The notes under the pieces were generated by a model, which did no database searches, was not told the origin of the DNA, and saw only the letters and a list, made by a program, of their open reading frames with translations. From Siphonodentalium dalli (taxonomy: Eukaryota; Mollusca; Scaphopoda; Gadilida; Siphonodentaliidae): a stretch of 64,000 bases of DNA. Location of the stretch: the NCBI GenBank assembly GCA_032622095.1, contig CP136069.1:64441319-64505318 (forward strand). The letters run 5' to 3'. The position numbers and the translations under genes were made by a program. Below are positions 34,791 through 47,936 of the stretch, piece after piece. Each line of letters begins with the position of its first letter. Within the stretch, counting starts at the first letter, position 1.

Positions 34791-37309
34791 TCAATATTGT
34801 TTATATAGGCTAAATCTGACGTCTGCGTGGTATGGATGGGGTATCGACGTGATATATATGAACGTTGTGAAGTCAGTTACACGATTGTACATTGACGCAC
34901 ACATCAGCCGTGCTCTTTAGTATGAAAGCAAGTGATTCCAATCGACTAGTCCACGCAACCGTGTATATATATACCTTCCCAAGAAACAACCAACACGCAT
35001 TTCCTAATAAATAAACAACTCCGGGCATGTCAGGCACGAAGGCTATTGAAGCTGCCGAGCATTCCACAAATACACGGATCACATGTGAGATACTGCTTTG
35101 AGCTTACGATATATACATGTATGTTTAAAAAATACGATTTTTTCACGCTGTCACGATTGAAACAACGGCTCTTTATTTCTACCATATCAAGAATAGACTA
35201 ACACGGAACGCTCTTTTCTGTTCCGTGTCGTGCAAATGGCTGTTTTTGTTTGGGACCCAAACATCGGGTTCAAAGTTGTATTTTTCATGACTCCAATGTG
35301 TCTTTCTGTGACATTATTATACTGCTTATAGAAAGGTATTTCATGTGTTTATCGAGCTATTTATATATCGGGAAAACTTAAAAAGCGACTATTATTACGC
35401 CTATTTTGGAGCGCAAACCACCAAGTGACTTTTTTTGATAAATGAAGGTCTGTTGTTGAAAGTTTTAGGTGGGATATGTGTTCAATTCTAGCCAGGGTTG
35501 GGGCGATTACATGCCAATGTAATTGATTACGATTACAATTACTTTTGATTTACATGATTACGATTATTGATTACATTTTGTTCAAATGTAATTGATTACG
35601 ATTACATTACTTTAGTAAAATGTAACTGATTACTTTGGATTACATCTGTTTATAATGTTTAGTTTCCAATCATTTTGATCCCATAGGAATAAATAATGAA
35701 ATAAATCAAATTAAAATATCAAATGTTATCTAATAACAAAACAAACCTATATAATACGTAAACAAGGAACGACTGAACAAATAAAACAACAAGCAATAAG
35801 CACATAAACGTTTTTAATTAATTTGTTATGTTTTGTCATGGAGTTGTGCACCAACATATTGGAAATAGACCATGTTATATGTGTATTTATTTAATTTTAT
35901 TAAGTATAGTTTTCATTTCGCTCGAATCATCCAAAATATCATCGAGTGAAATGTTAATACCCTCGTATATGCTTAGCTGCTAATTTGTATACGAAGCATT
36001 TATATAAATAACCCAAATTGAACACGTAAGCCCAAGATAGAGTTAAAACGAACTTAATTACAAACTATATACCGGTACACGGACTGGCTAAATCGACTAG
36101 GACTCACTTTATCGTTCATATTGCATCAAGGTGAAATGGCAACTGTGGACACAATGAAATTAAAACATGTGTCCACAAGATACTATAAACACTCCCCCCA
36201 ATCCAAATTCAGCTGACCGCCGTCAATTTTGATGGGGTTTGTGGTGACTGTTTAATGCGTCTTGGGGGGGGGGGGTAAATTACAGCACCCTTTGTTTGAC
36301 CTTAATATATAAAGGAACCGAGAAATGGCATGGGTCACATACATGAACCGCTCTGCGTGGGCGGCGGCCATGTTCGAATAAGAAATGGAAGTCACGTGGT
36401 TCGTATAAGTTTAATAGAAGCTGAAAAATGCGACTTTTTGAAAAAACAGTGGCGGCCATTTTGAAAAATAAAGTTGTGTCCATATTGAAAAAAAGTGGCG
36501 GCCATTTTGAATCAGTCGACCATTATGATTGGTTTGTTGGGGGAAAAATCAGTCTTGGCAATTCACATTGACCATTCATGTCAAATTACATGCTTGGCGT
36601 CACAATAAAGTGAACTATTCTGTTACTACCGTTGACACATAATTATATGTATAAGAAGGCAGTGTAACTCACCGAAATTGATCATAAGTAATTGATATTT
36701 AATTTCGTTGTGTTCACTTGGTTATTTTCACGTATCGTTCCAAATAATAGTCATCGTATTTCCCGGACAGAACCGATTAAATTGGGAGAGAACCGACTCT
36801 AAAGGGAGAGAACCGATCGACATATCACAATTCGCAGTTTTCGTCGTTGTTATTACTCGCACAATAGGATTTTCATTATGACTACGTTATTTGAGACAAT
36901 ATATTATGAGGGGAATGGAAAAACGAATCGAATTATCACCTAGATGGCTCAAAAATTGCGTTTTAACAGTCAAAAACTCTCGAAAATGTATAATTTGGAT
37001 CATCAGGAACCGTCACAAATCAGTGAAGAACCATCACAAATCGGCGATAGAACGACTTCTGATTTAACAGTTCCTACACAGTGGGTGACCATTTCAGTCC
37101 ATAAAATTGGCCGAAATTATTTAAATTATCTAAATATGCTGGTTTATCTTTGAAAACAATTTTGGTGATATCACGTACACGGGGTGATCCAACTGGAACA
37201 CAAACCATTTGCTAATTGTCATCTCAATACATCCAAAATAGTGTACACAAGCCTCAATAGAGTATTTAAGACCATCAAGTGTGTTCCATCCCATCCAATT
37301 GGTTTACGA
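34791..37309. other. Spacer with small simple repeats
   Basis: No gene is supported. GATTAC-rich sequence lies at 35510-35650 (GTAATTGATTACGATTACA repeated with variation). GTGGCGGCCATTTTGAA occurs twice near 36450 and 36495, a 12-13 G run lies near 36265, and GAGAGAACCGA occurs near 36787 and 36808. Confidence 0.4.
35510..35650. repeat. GATTAC-rich short repeat
   Basis: Repeated TGTAATTGATTACGATTAC and variants. A related GTAATCGTAATCAATCG stretch is at 39920. This may be the end region of a dispersed element. Confidence 0.5.
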
Positions 37310-37860
37310 AACCACGAGACACTCGCTGGTTGGTTTGAGATATTCGATGATGGTTTTGTACACTAATTAGGACACTCATTGGTTGGGTTGTGGGACATTT
37401 TGCATGGGATGGATTTAGACACCAGTTGTTTTAGACACTTCTGATTCTGATGGTTTGGGGTAATCGTCGTGATACACGGGACACCCATTTGGATGGTTAT
37501 GAACAGTCATTAAATGGCGTGGGACACCCAGTGGATGGTTTGGGGTTCTCAATTGATGGTTTGAGACGCTCGTTGCGTTGTTTGCGATGTTTAGAACACT
37601 CGTTTGAGCGGGGTTGGACACCATTTGGATAGTTTGGGACACTAGTGGGGTTGATTTGGGTTACATATTGGGCGTTTCGAGACTCTAGTTGGCTGATTTG
37701 TGACACCATTCTATGAACTGTTTGTTTGGTATAACATATTAACTAAGATGTTGGATTGAGACACTCGTTACGTGGATTTACGCTCTTTGGGTGGTTTGAG
37801 ACCCTCGGTAAGTGGGATTGGACACTCATTGGATATATTTGGATAATATTTATGTTGCTT
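37310..37860. repeat. Degenerate ~28-bp minisatellite
   Basis: A strongly diverged tandem series of GGACACTCATTGGATGGTTT-like units (for example near 37370, 37475, 37530, 37620 and 37830). The unit core is GACACTC(A/G)TTxGATGGTTTG. Overlapping frames on both strands (37415-37709) are translations of the repeat. Confidence 0.65.
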
Positions 37861-40208
37861 TTGACACTCATCTGATGCATATATAAATTATAGTATAGCT
37901 TTGTGCAAATAGAAGTGATTCGCGTTTCAGAAATTGTGTATTGTTGATCAGTGATTCCTGGATCACTATTAATATTATAAAAATCAGCTTCTACTCATAA
38001 GTGCAAATATAGTTATTATGGGGGGGGGGGGGGTGGGGTTTCTGGAGGAATACGGAACCTAAAAAATCTGATTTATAGCCAGTTATGTTGGAAGGGCCAC
38101 GTTAGAAGGTTTATCAATCTAAACCTCCCCATTATAAGAAAATATCAAAATGTCATAGTGTATATTTGTATCTTTCTTCTGCTCATATTACCTGAAAATC
38201 CCTCAGAATTAATATAATACACCCTTACACCAGTTTATTTTATAATTGAATGTCATTATTCCATTTAGTATAAAGAAAGGGCTAAATAATTAATCTCACA
38301 TGGAGATACTTCGAATTGCGTAATGTCCAGGATATACCAGGGTATTATGCTTATCCGTGCATGCTTGACGAGTGTTTCTATCATATGGAAATTAAGGGAG
38401 GAGAAAATGACGCTTCGTTGGTGCAGGTAATATATGCGTACACAACAACGAACAAATCGAGCACATTAGACATTCGATTTAATGACCGTTTCATGCATAA
38501 CATCGAGATGTTGGGCTATCATGTAGGTGTTTTATGGGCTGAAACGTTGGAATCTCGACATGAACCCCACGTAGCTATTAATTGTATGATGCTGCAATAC
38601 TCGCTATATCTATATTTGCGAATGTTGGAAGAACCCGTTGTAAACTCGATGAAAACTCGAACCTAACACATCAAACCTAACATGGGGTGCAAATAGAAAT
38701 TACTGGAAGGGGATGCATTTAGAAACTATAGGTGAACACCCCTAATAGGGACCCTCCAGCCACGTCCCTGCTAACTCGTGAGTTACACTGATTTAATGTT
38801 TCCATACATTGTACAGTTCCGGGCCTATAATGTCGAATAACACATCATAGCCTATACTATTAATGACATTAGAACATATATGAAACACAAACAAACATAC
38901 ATGTTTTCACTCTTACGCATGCACCCACACCCTAAAGATGATCCATGTGCCGGTCTGTCCGAATGATAATTGGGATATTTTCAAGCAGAAACGGTCAAAA
39001 TGTGAAGCATATCATTCGCATCTTTGACATCCCAGCACTGGTTTGGCGAGATCGCATCGCAGGATCGATCTGCGGCTTTGATACCTGAAGTTATGATGGG
39101 TACCCACACTTGGACTTAGCTAGTATTTTTGCGAACCGCTCTGCAGGTTGGAAAGTTTTATGGTTAATTAAACATATATTTTTCTATTGATACACGCATT
39201 TTCCGCCATCTACGACTGATAATTATCGTTCAAACGAACCACCTAACGTCAGAATGTGTCTACTATTTATGATAAAAGCGGAAATGAGATGGAATTTCTA
39301 TTAAAGTTATTGGGTGAGAGCAAGCTGTGGTCGATATCTCATTGAGGGGATATTCCGCTTTGCGAAGATATGTTTTTAATAGTGGATATCACCATTTAAC
39401 TGAGAGTTATATAGCTTCATCTGACCGAAGATATGTTCATTTATCAAAACCGCATGGTCTGGTTTGGTGATACCCTCGGGATTGGCGATACCACGTACAC
39501 GGGGGTGTACCTGGATTTTTGACGCTGTTGGGTGACAATATTCAGGGGTAAAAGATTTACTTTATATGCTATGGATGTAGAAATGGAATTGATGGGCGTT
39601 TGTGCATGCATGATTTTAATTGATAGAATAATCCATCGCCGACCCACCTGTAGCGATATCGATGCCATTGTTGGATAAATGGGATTAATTAGTCAGATTT
39701 CAGAGTGATGGTAAATGGAGGAAAATTGTATCGACCCCCTTGTCCTTAATATACTATTGTACTATTAGCGTAAAGTGGGCGCGTATATAGGGGCGGCGAA
39801 TAGAGGCAGTTCAATCTGAGAGTCATTATTTCGTGAGAAAATCTGGATTCAGATTACGGATTAGACCCCGTACGACGTGGTTCGGTAAACGAACAGCCCA
39901 GAATCAGTAAACGAACAGACCGTAATCGTAATCAATCGTTATTTCGTTGTAATCTGGATTCAGATTCTGATTCCGATTACGGACTCAAACGTTCATAACG
40001 TAAACAAACCGAGATTTCGCTACCTCAAAGTTTAAAAACACAATAAAACATAAGAATCCGTCCCCTGTGTACAAATTATTGCACAACGTCTTCGGAATTT
40101 GATTCAGGAGATCTAGAGCTGTTAGAAATGCTTGCCCTCGTTAATAAACACTTTAACTTGAAAAAAAGTTAAGTGTTTAACCCATCCGTGGATATTGTCT
40201 ACGTCTAC
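37861..40208. other. Spacer with one uncertain open frame
   Basis: A 14-G run lies at about 38018. An open stretch at 38294-38666 (plus) runs about 120 codons but starts with no ATG in frame before the internal Met, and I recognise no domain. A CAG|GTAATA donor-like site lies near 38425. Nothing else is supported. Confidence 0.35.
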
Positions 40209-40944
40209 TTAGCAGCATAGCACCGCTAGAATTCGGTTTGAAACTCTCTGTTTTAATATTTACATTCATTAGCAGTTTAGCAGCATAGCAACGCTAGAAT
40301 TCAGTTTGAAACTCATGTTATTTAAATATTTTCATTCGTTAGTAGTTTAGCAGCATAGCACCGCCAGAATTCAGTTTGAAACTCTCTTTTCAATATTTTC
40401 ATTCCTTAGCAGTATAGCAGCATAGCACCGCTAGAATTCAGTTTGAAACTCTCTTTTTTATCTTTTTCATTCCTTAGCAGTTTAGCAACATGGCACCGCT
40501 AGAATTCAGTTTGGAATTCTCTATTTTGACTTTTTCATTCCTTAGCAGTTTAGCAACATAGCACCGCTAGAATTCAGTTTGAAACTCTTGTTTTTTAATA
40601 TGTTCATTCGTTAGCAGTTTAGCAGTCAGTATAGCACCGCAAGAATTCAGTTTGAAACTCTCTTTTTTAATATTTACATGCATTAGCAGTTTAACAGCAT
40701 AGCACCGCTAGAATTCAGTTTGAAACTCTATGTTTTCATTCGTTAGCAGTTTAGCAGCATAGCACTGTTATAACTCAGTTTGAGATTAATTTGTCATATT
40801 TTCATGCATTAGCAGTTTAGCAGCATAGCGGTTCTAGAAACCAGTTTAAAACTCTATTTTCTTCATTTTTTCATTCGTTAGCAGTTAATGTTTAGCACTT
40901 TAGCAGCATAGCACTGCTAACATCGAGTCTAAAACTCCCTTTTC
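40209..40944. repeat. ~69-bp minisatellite, about 11 copies
   Basis: Unit TTAGCAGCATAGCACCGCTAG-AATTCAGTTTGAAACTCTC followed by a T-rich part and CATTCGTTAGCAG. Starts are near 40209, 40277, 40348, 40413, 40483, 40552, 40620, 40689, 40757, 40822 and 40900. Copies near the right end are more diverged. Confidence 0.85.
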
Positions 40945-41159
40945 TACAGACTTCGCGTTTGGTCATCCATTTTGAATCGGGGGAAATGTGTGAATAAATG
41001 TACAGTTCGGAAACAAAAATACGAAACCGCTTTTCCGGCAATATATATCTTTGACTTTACATTCATGTAGCAGTTAGCACCTAACAATACGAACACCCAA
41101 ACAATTTTGACCACGTTTCTTGCCATATATGCAAAAAACCTTTGTGACAAATTTCAAAC

Positions 41160-41570
41160 ATCTTTGCGATAAATCGAAAAATATAATCACCCAGTACGTA
41201 GTCTGAGAGTTATCGTAAAGATGTTTGAGATTTATCGTAAAGTTTGCGAGTTATCGCAAAGGTGTTTGTGATTTTTCGCAAAGTTGTTTTGTGATTTATC
41301 GCAAAGGTTTGCTTCCATTATCCCACATGAATGCTGGCTGTGAAAGACCGATCGTTCTATGTTAGCCCAACTGTGCTATTATAGATCGATTGGTGGTTTA
41401 CCCAGACTTGTTGAAGATGTCTGGTTTATATTTATATTTATACGGTTCAAGCCCATTAGTGCCAATGCATAAAAATATATCTGCGATAAATCACAAACCA
41501 TTGCGATTAATCGCAAACCTTTGTGATCAATCGAAAACCTTTGCAATAAATCGCATATATGTATTGCAAA
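41160..41570. repeat. Inverted pair of ~22-bp minisatellites
   Basis: The left arm (41200-41312) repeats TTTGTGATTTATCGCAAAG-like units. The right arm (41478-41565) repeats its reverse complement, CTTTGCGATAAATCGCAAAC-like. About 165 bases separate them. Same design as the element at 33497-34790 on a smaller scale. Confidence 0.7.
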
Positions 41571-42171
41571 GTACTTTAATATTATTGCACGCAAGTTAAG
41601 AAATTTGGCCGATTTTTTAGACATTCAGACCAATTTTACCCCACATGCAGGGAACAGTTCATGGAAATCCTGAAATCGATATACTAAACCTTGAATTAAG
41701 TAAAAAACACGATCAAGGTTCTATACTAATAACAGTAATACATGTAAAATTCGGATTATTTAATTTTGCACTATGCAAGTGAGTCCATGTAACTGATAAC
41801 ATGATCTCGAAGAAACTCGATCGTGGTTTTGTACTTAATTCGATGTTAAACGCCATAGCATTATTTGGAATCGAACATGTCACATTGTTAAATTTGCCGT
41901 CGGCCATTTATCGTAATTTCGAGTGCATTGGTATCTGGGCTGGTTCTCCAAATAGTACATCTATGTTTGGTTCTATGAAGTACCAAATTGCTAGGTACTA
42001 TGCATAGTACCTAAATACTTCAGAGTAGCTGCCTTGATAGTTGGTACTTCAGATAATATAATGGGCGTGTAAAGAAAGCATGTGTGCGTGTATTTCTTGG
42101 AACTTCATATCGTTTGCGTCATCTCATCGGTGACATAAAGACGGGGTGGGTATTAGATGCATAATGCCCGG
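41571..42171. other. Spacer with GGTACT motifs
   Basis: No gene is supported. Near 41978-42045 scattered TAGGTACTATGCATAGTACCTA-like palindromic words foreshadow the repeat that follows. Confidence 0.3.
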
Positions 42172-42300
42172 ATAGGTACTCCACATAACCTAGATATAGG
42201 TACCCCACATAACCTAAATATTGGTACTCAACAGAACTTAAATATATAGGTACTCCAGATAACCTATATATAGGTACTCCAGAATACTTAAATATTTGGT
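42172..42300. repeat. ~24-bp minisatellite
   Basis: Five copies of ATAGGTACTCCACATAACCT-AAAT with variation, at about 42172, 42196, 42218, 42246 and 42270. Confidence 0.8.
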
Positions 42301-43285
42301 AGGTACTCTGGAGTACCAACAATTAGGTACTCCCCCTGGAACAAATACTAGTACATACGTAGGTACACCAGGGTACCTATTGTTTTAAGAGTGTGGGCTG
42401 GGACGAGTCCACTCTCACCTAAGATAATAACGACGCACAAAACAGAGAGATGACAAGCTTTATATTCCATTGACCAGTCAAATTAAATGTTATAATATGA
42501 AATTGTTGTTCAAATGATATGTTTTTAAACTATATAATTATATCCTTATTTGTTCGCTTTTTGTCGAGGTTTTGCAAACATCGCGAAAATTCACAAAGTT
42601 ACCCATCGGTTTTAGCTTGAAAACTAGTACAACAAATTAAATTGAGACTGCCTTTTATGATATACTGGCTTTGAGAAGCGAAATCATTACGCTTTGTATA
42701 GGCTATCAGTTAAATTGTGGCTGAAACAATTCAAACGTGCATAATATTCCTTTTATAAATCGATATTTGGTCATCAAATGGGCTCAGATATGTACGATTT
42801 AATTAAGTTCGATTATAGAAAACGTTAGTGTAGAATCTGTTAAGTCATTTTCAGGACTCCAGACTAATTCCCACACAAAGTGATGAACTCGAGACGAAAG
42901 CCGCTCGTGGGAATTGTTATATTCTTCTGCATCCACGCATGAGATAATGCCGGTATTCACTCGAGAACGGGAGGTGGCCTCCACAAATCAAACAACTCAT
43001 ACTGGTGCGCGAATTATTCCTACAACACTTGATATAGCAAGACAATATACAGTCACGTACACAAAATCAGAGCTGCTGTTAAAGCTACCAAATATGTCTA
43101 ACTATCAAGCCTTCGAATTCATGTTGCACCAGATCCTCACAATGTTATACTCTACCGCGGGGAACCTGGAAATAAGGCCATGTCAGCGGGTTCACATTAA
43201 AAGCCGACCGCCTGCGAATGCACTCGACCATGCCGTCCCCACACACTAAATTCAAAGTTGGTAAATTAACGATAAAAGTAGTTAA
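42301..43285. other. Spacer
   Basis: No gene is supported. A plus-strand open stretch (42914-43249) lacks an ATG at its start and has no recognisable domain. Confidence 0.3.
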
Positions 43286-43600
43286 ATTTTACTACTTTAG
43301 GTAGTTCGTATTCATCCCGCTACCTTGGGTGGTTAATTTTACTACCTGATGGGTAGGTAAAAAATTAAATACCTTTGGTAGTTAAAATAACTACATTCGG
43401 TAGTTGAAATAACTACCCCCGGGGGGCTATTTTAACTACCCAACGGGAGGCAAATTTTTAACTACTTTGGGTAGGGGGATGAATACGAACTACCCAGTAG
43501 TTAATTTTACTACCTGTGGGTGGTTGGAATTTTAACTACCTACGGGTAGTTAATCTGATAACTACTATTGGTGGGAAAGTTTTCTACCTAGAATGGTTAT
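43286..43600. repeat. Palindromic GGTAGT/ACTACC minisatellite
   Basis: GGTAGTTAATTTTACTACC-type words recur in both orientations. A long inverted match joins GTAGTTCGTATTCATCCCGC (43301-43320) to its near reverse complement at 43473-43492, centred near 43396. A CCCCCGGGGGG core lies near 43418. Confidence 0.7.
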
Positions 43601-45451
43601 TCTAACTATTTTAATTGGTAATTCAAAGGTGTCCCATCTAACCACTCCAAGCAGCTATTTTACCTCTAAAGATAGTAATGACATGTGGACCACAAAATAA
43701 GACAATGCAGAAAATAATTTCAATATTTATTAAAAACAAAACATAAATATTTATATATATAGTTCAGAGCATTTGTGCTTTTAGCAAATTGCAATACAAG
43801 GTTTCTTACCAGGAATAAGTACATTAGCCTGCACAAAACAATGTCAATTTTGTGAAAATCGATGGATTCTAATAGTTGAAAATTTGACCCAATGCCAGGG
43901 AATCTCATCAGACTTCAAATGTCTTAAAAGGACACTAAAACTTATTTCATCCAAATTGATTATATAACCAAAATGGTTGTTGCAATCTGATTTGTCAATT
44001 TTTTTAAAACAGCGATAAACTGAAATGGAGTGTCATTTGACCTCAGACGTCTTTAAAAATCAAAAATGAGCAATAAAGAGCGTTCCTTTAAACATATGTA
44101 GCAAAATTGGACAAAAGTAAAACTAGTAATGCATGGTTAATATTTTGGATAGGTGCTGTGGGCATCAAATTATTTATAAATGGGCTAATAATCAGCAATA
44201 AAGAGCTTTATTATATTCTTAAAACATAGATGTAACTTTGTCAGGAGTTATATTTCAGCTGCTGTTTATCCCAGATACTTAATTATTTAAATGACTTGAA
44301 GGGTCGCAAATAACGCATTCTTAACATGAGCACTGATGCTACCCAGCTAAGGTTGTGCATAAAAAATTGCCCTAGGTCAAGTTATTTTTGGTTGCTCATA
44401 TTAGAGTGAATCTGTTTTACCAAGAATCAATAAATTTATGTATATATAAAAAAAATGGAAGAACTAAGTGCCATAACTCTGGTAGAAAAGATATCTGACA
44501 ATCCCTACTTTTGAACTCAAATGAGATATTGTTGTGAAAGTTTGTTCATGTTATCATGCCAAAGGTCATATATAACAATACAAAACTGATATACTAAGGG
44601 CTATAATTCAGGTAAAATAAATCTTCAAACTCAATTGATATATTCATGTGAAAGGTCCGCATAAAAAATTACTGGTCTTTCACTGGGTCTCTACTTTATT
44701 CCAAAAAAATCACGTATTGCGACGTTTTTATCTATTTTAGAGATTTTTATTTGTTCAAACATATTTATATATATTAAAAAAATTCACTTTGTGGGCTTTG
44801 CAATACTAATGGGAGTGCATGAACTAATGGTTGTATTGTTTATATGCAGTTGTGGACTACACAAGAGTCGATAAATAATTCCAAAGAACATAACATGTTC
44901 ATGTTCAAAATATTGTTTTATAGCTTTAACCAATAATAAAAAATACGGAAGCACCCTTCAGACATGATATCAGTCTTCAACCCAGAGAACATTACGGGCA
45001 TGGATTAGTATCCCTCGTCACAACTGGGTGGAGCCACTCTCCCGTATCATTCATTACGAGCATCGAGACACCAGGTGCGTGGCATCCGAAATAGTATTGT
45101 AGCCTCTTTCATACCATTTCAGTCGAGTAGAGTCACAACAGCCCTCGCACCTCGCATAGCCATTAGCCAAAAGATAATTTTATAATTTTGTGTAGTCCAC
45201 TTGAGGTATCGTTATATGCAGTGAAAGAATATATTAATCACCAAATTTGCCAAAATTGCCTTAGATAATGTTCGGCTTACAAGGAAAAATACTTGGCATC
45301 ACCATTTTTTGTATGGGTATCACGTAAATCCACAAAAGCAAAGAGTATAGACAATCATAATTGAGAACGCTCTTGTGTACTGCTTTTTTAGCCAACAATT
45401 GCACATTATTTCATTATATTTAAAATGGATAAAAATAATACCCATATAGTT
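43601..45451. other. AT-rich spacer
   Basis: I see no gene, tandem array or TIR element in this stretch. Confidence 0.4.
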
Positions 45452-45582
45452 TGACGAGATACAAGGCTTATTTTCGCTCGAATGTATAATTCAGCAAATG
45501 GGGGAACTTCGCTAAAGCTCGGTTCCCATTTGGAATTTATTTACTGAATCATACTCGCGAAAATAAACGATGTATCTCGTCA
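45452..45582. mobile_element. Fold-back MITE, ~130 bp
   Basis: TGACGAGATACAAGGCTTATTTTCGC at the left is complementary to GCGAAAATAAACGATGTATCTCGTCA at the right. Pairing extends inward through TGTATAATTCAG / CTGAATCATAC. There is no coding capacity. Confidence 0.7.
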
Positions 45583-47069
45583 ACAGTATTTATGGATATT
45601 CTATATTTAACCACTCAATCAACTCATCGATGCGATGCCCGAGAGTGATAACAACTTCCCCCCCCCCCCTTGTGTCGTCATTCTCTGGGGATCAATTCCA
45701 CCAAGTACAGAATCGCAAACAAGTACTTGTAAGGGCAATTGAACATCATCACCATTATCAAAATGAAACTGTTTCCACATAAATGCGGCCGACCTAACCA
45801 GCAAGCGAGTCAGATTGTCAGTGATCATCTGACAGGTAGAGAAAACATTCAATACCATATTGGTCAATGACATGGTACCACACGTCATTCGGAATATGTA
45901 GCAATGACTGGCAGTCTAACAAAATGTGTTGTAATTCATGTCAGGAGCATTGATGATATCGGCTAGCTTGTGTGGGTATCGTGCTTTGCTTTCCCAGTAT
46001 ATACCAAAATCAACAAATAAAATCACAAATGTGGCATCAGATTTCTCCCCAGATGTACCGTTACTAAACTACTGAAATGTGCCAATATTTGGTATAAAAC
46101 AAAACAATGAGTATGAGGCTCTTGGGTTTGGGAGAAAATTAATCCATTATGACCTGGGATGTGGGCATAGAAAAATCTTATCTTCGGGGCCAGCTATTGG
46201 GTCCGAACAATCGGTCGAAATATCTTGTCCCTCGGGTGAGATCTTTCCATCCCCACGCCCCAGATCATGATGGATAATATTATTCTGGTCTCAACTTAAT
46301 TTCAGCTGAACACGCACTGCGCCCATAATTTTTTGCATTCAGAATTTGTATTTCTGTTAAAGTTACAAAGAGCATATATAGTTAATGAAAATGTCCCTGG
46401 ATTCTAATCACATGTTCACGGCATGCATGTGTTATCAACTGCTACAGATGACCAATCAGCCATGACATGAGGATACACCTGTTGTGTCTTGTCAATACAT
46501 ACGAACGAATAAGTTTTCAATGTGTACATCACCTCCATACACATACTTCTTTTACTGGTCAAATCCTATCATTGGCTCTGTATCCAATTATAAGATACAC
46601 TTTGTAAAAGAATAAATACATGTATCACTTGACTTATCATCTTGCTGAAATATGATATGTGTTGGGAGAAATAAACAGCGATTGCTTTAACCTCAATCAG
46701 TGATGTCACAAAAATTTGGGGAGATAGGTAATGAAGTTTTCGGTCAAAATGCAAAACCTATCTCAAAACATTGACATGTTACGCTGCACATCAGCAGATA
46801 AGCGCATTTATAAAATAGCACGATTGCAGGATATGTTGGCTGACCAAATGGGCAACCAATTAAATTCATTATTTTGGCAAATGATGAAACCAGTTGCATA
46901 TGTCCCATTTAACTGTAGATTCAATATCCAAACATTTTCAACGTATTATTCAGGTTTCTAAATGTATGCATTCAATATGTGATTACATGGTAATTTCAAT
47001 TATAATGTCTAAGAACGTTTCATAATTTTATAGCGAACTGCTTGGTTCAGTAAAACGTTTTTAGTTTAG
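45583..47069. other. Spacer
   Basis: No gene is supported. Short frames (45570-45782, 46079-46270, 46731-46961) have no recognisable domain. Confidence 0.35.
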
Positions 47070-47214
47070 TTGTGGTGGATTGATGGTAACATGGTGTGAC
47101 ATTGACGACTTCGGGTTTATGTTCAACCAATTCGCAAAGCAATGAGGTTGAACATACACTAGAAGCGGTCAATGTCATGCCATGTTACCGCCAATCCACC
47201 ACAATAGCGTATAT
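47070..47214. mobile_element. Fold-back MITE, ~145 bp
   Basis: TTGTGGTGGATTGATGGTAAC...GTTCAACC on the left pairs with GGTTGAAC...GTTACCGCCAATCCACCACAA on the right, giving arms of about 60 bp around a ~17-base loop. Confidence 0.75.
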
Positions 47215-47359
47215 GTTCTACCAACAGTCCTGGTCATTCACATTAATTTGGCACTTATTCCGAAGAATGATCAGCAGAAAATGTCAAAATCTCCTATACC
47301 TCTCTCCAACATAAATGACGTCATGAAAAGGCCATCAAGAGACGATGGAACGGTCTTGG

Positions 47360-47936
47360 TTTCCGTTATGTTGATGCTCCAGATGTAAACATAGAATATG
47401 TTGCGCAACTCTTTGATCAAAGACACGGTTTCTTACTGGGAGCGGAACATTGAATGATTTTTAACCTGGTCACCATGTTAAGAGAATTTCCTGCAGTACA
47501 TACACATGTACATAAGTGCAAACTGTGCGATGCTGAACCTTTAATTCTTAGTACGAACACCAAACTACACTGACTCAAGCTCAGAATCATTTAGGTGCTT
47601 GTTGTGTTGAACTTCTTCTCTGTACTTCCAATGTAGTTCCAAACATGTTTCCGTTATGTTGATGGCTCCAGATGTAAACATGGGATATGTTGCGCGACTT
47701 TCTTACCAACCAAAGATGTGGTTTCTTACTGGAAGCGGAACATTGTATGACTTTCATCCTAGTCACCATGTTAGAGAATTTCCTGCTATACATACACATG
47801 TACATGGATGCAACCTGTGGGTATGATGTTGAGCCTTTAATTCTTAGTATGAACATCGAATTACACTACCCGAAGCTCAGAGATCGGGATAATATTCTTC
47901 TCTGTAGTTCCAATGTAGTTCCAAACATGTTCCTAC
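47360..47936. repeat. Direct duplication, 2 x 288 bp
   Basis: 47360-47647 and 47648-47936 share TTTCCGTTATGTTGATG, GGTTTCTTACTGG-AGCGGAACATTG and CCAATGTAGTTCCAAACATG in order. Small indels are scattered between the copies, so the duplication is not recent. Confidence 0.8.

Noticed and set aside
38294-38666. Possible exon or gene of about 120 codons
   Set aside because: No ATG at the start, no known domain, no supporting neighbour. A donor-like site near 38425 is not enough.
42914-43249. 111-codon plus frame
   Set aside because: Begins at a TTG codon, lacks a recognisable domain and sits between minisatellites.
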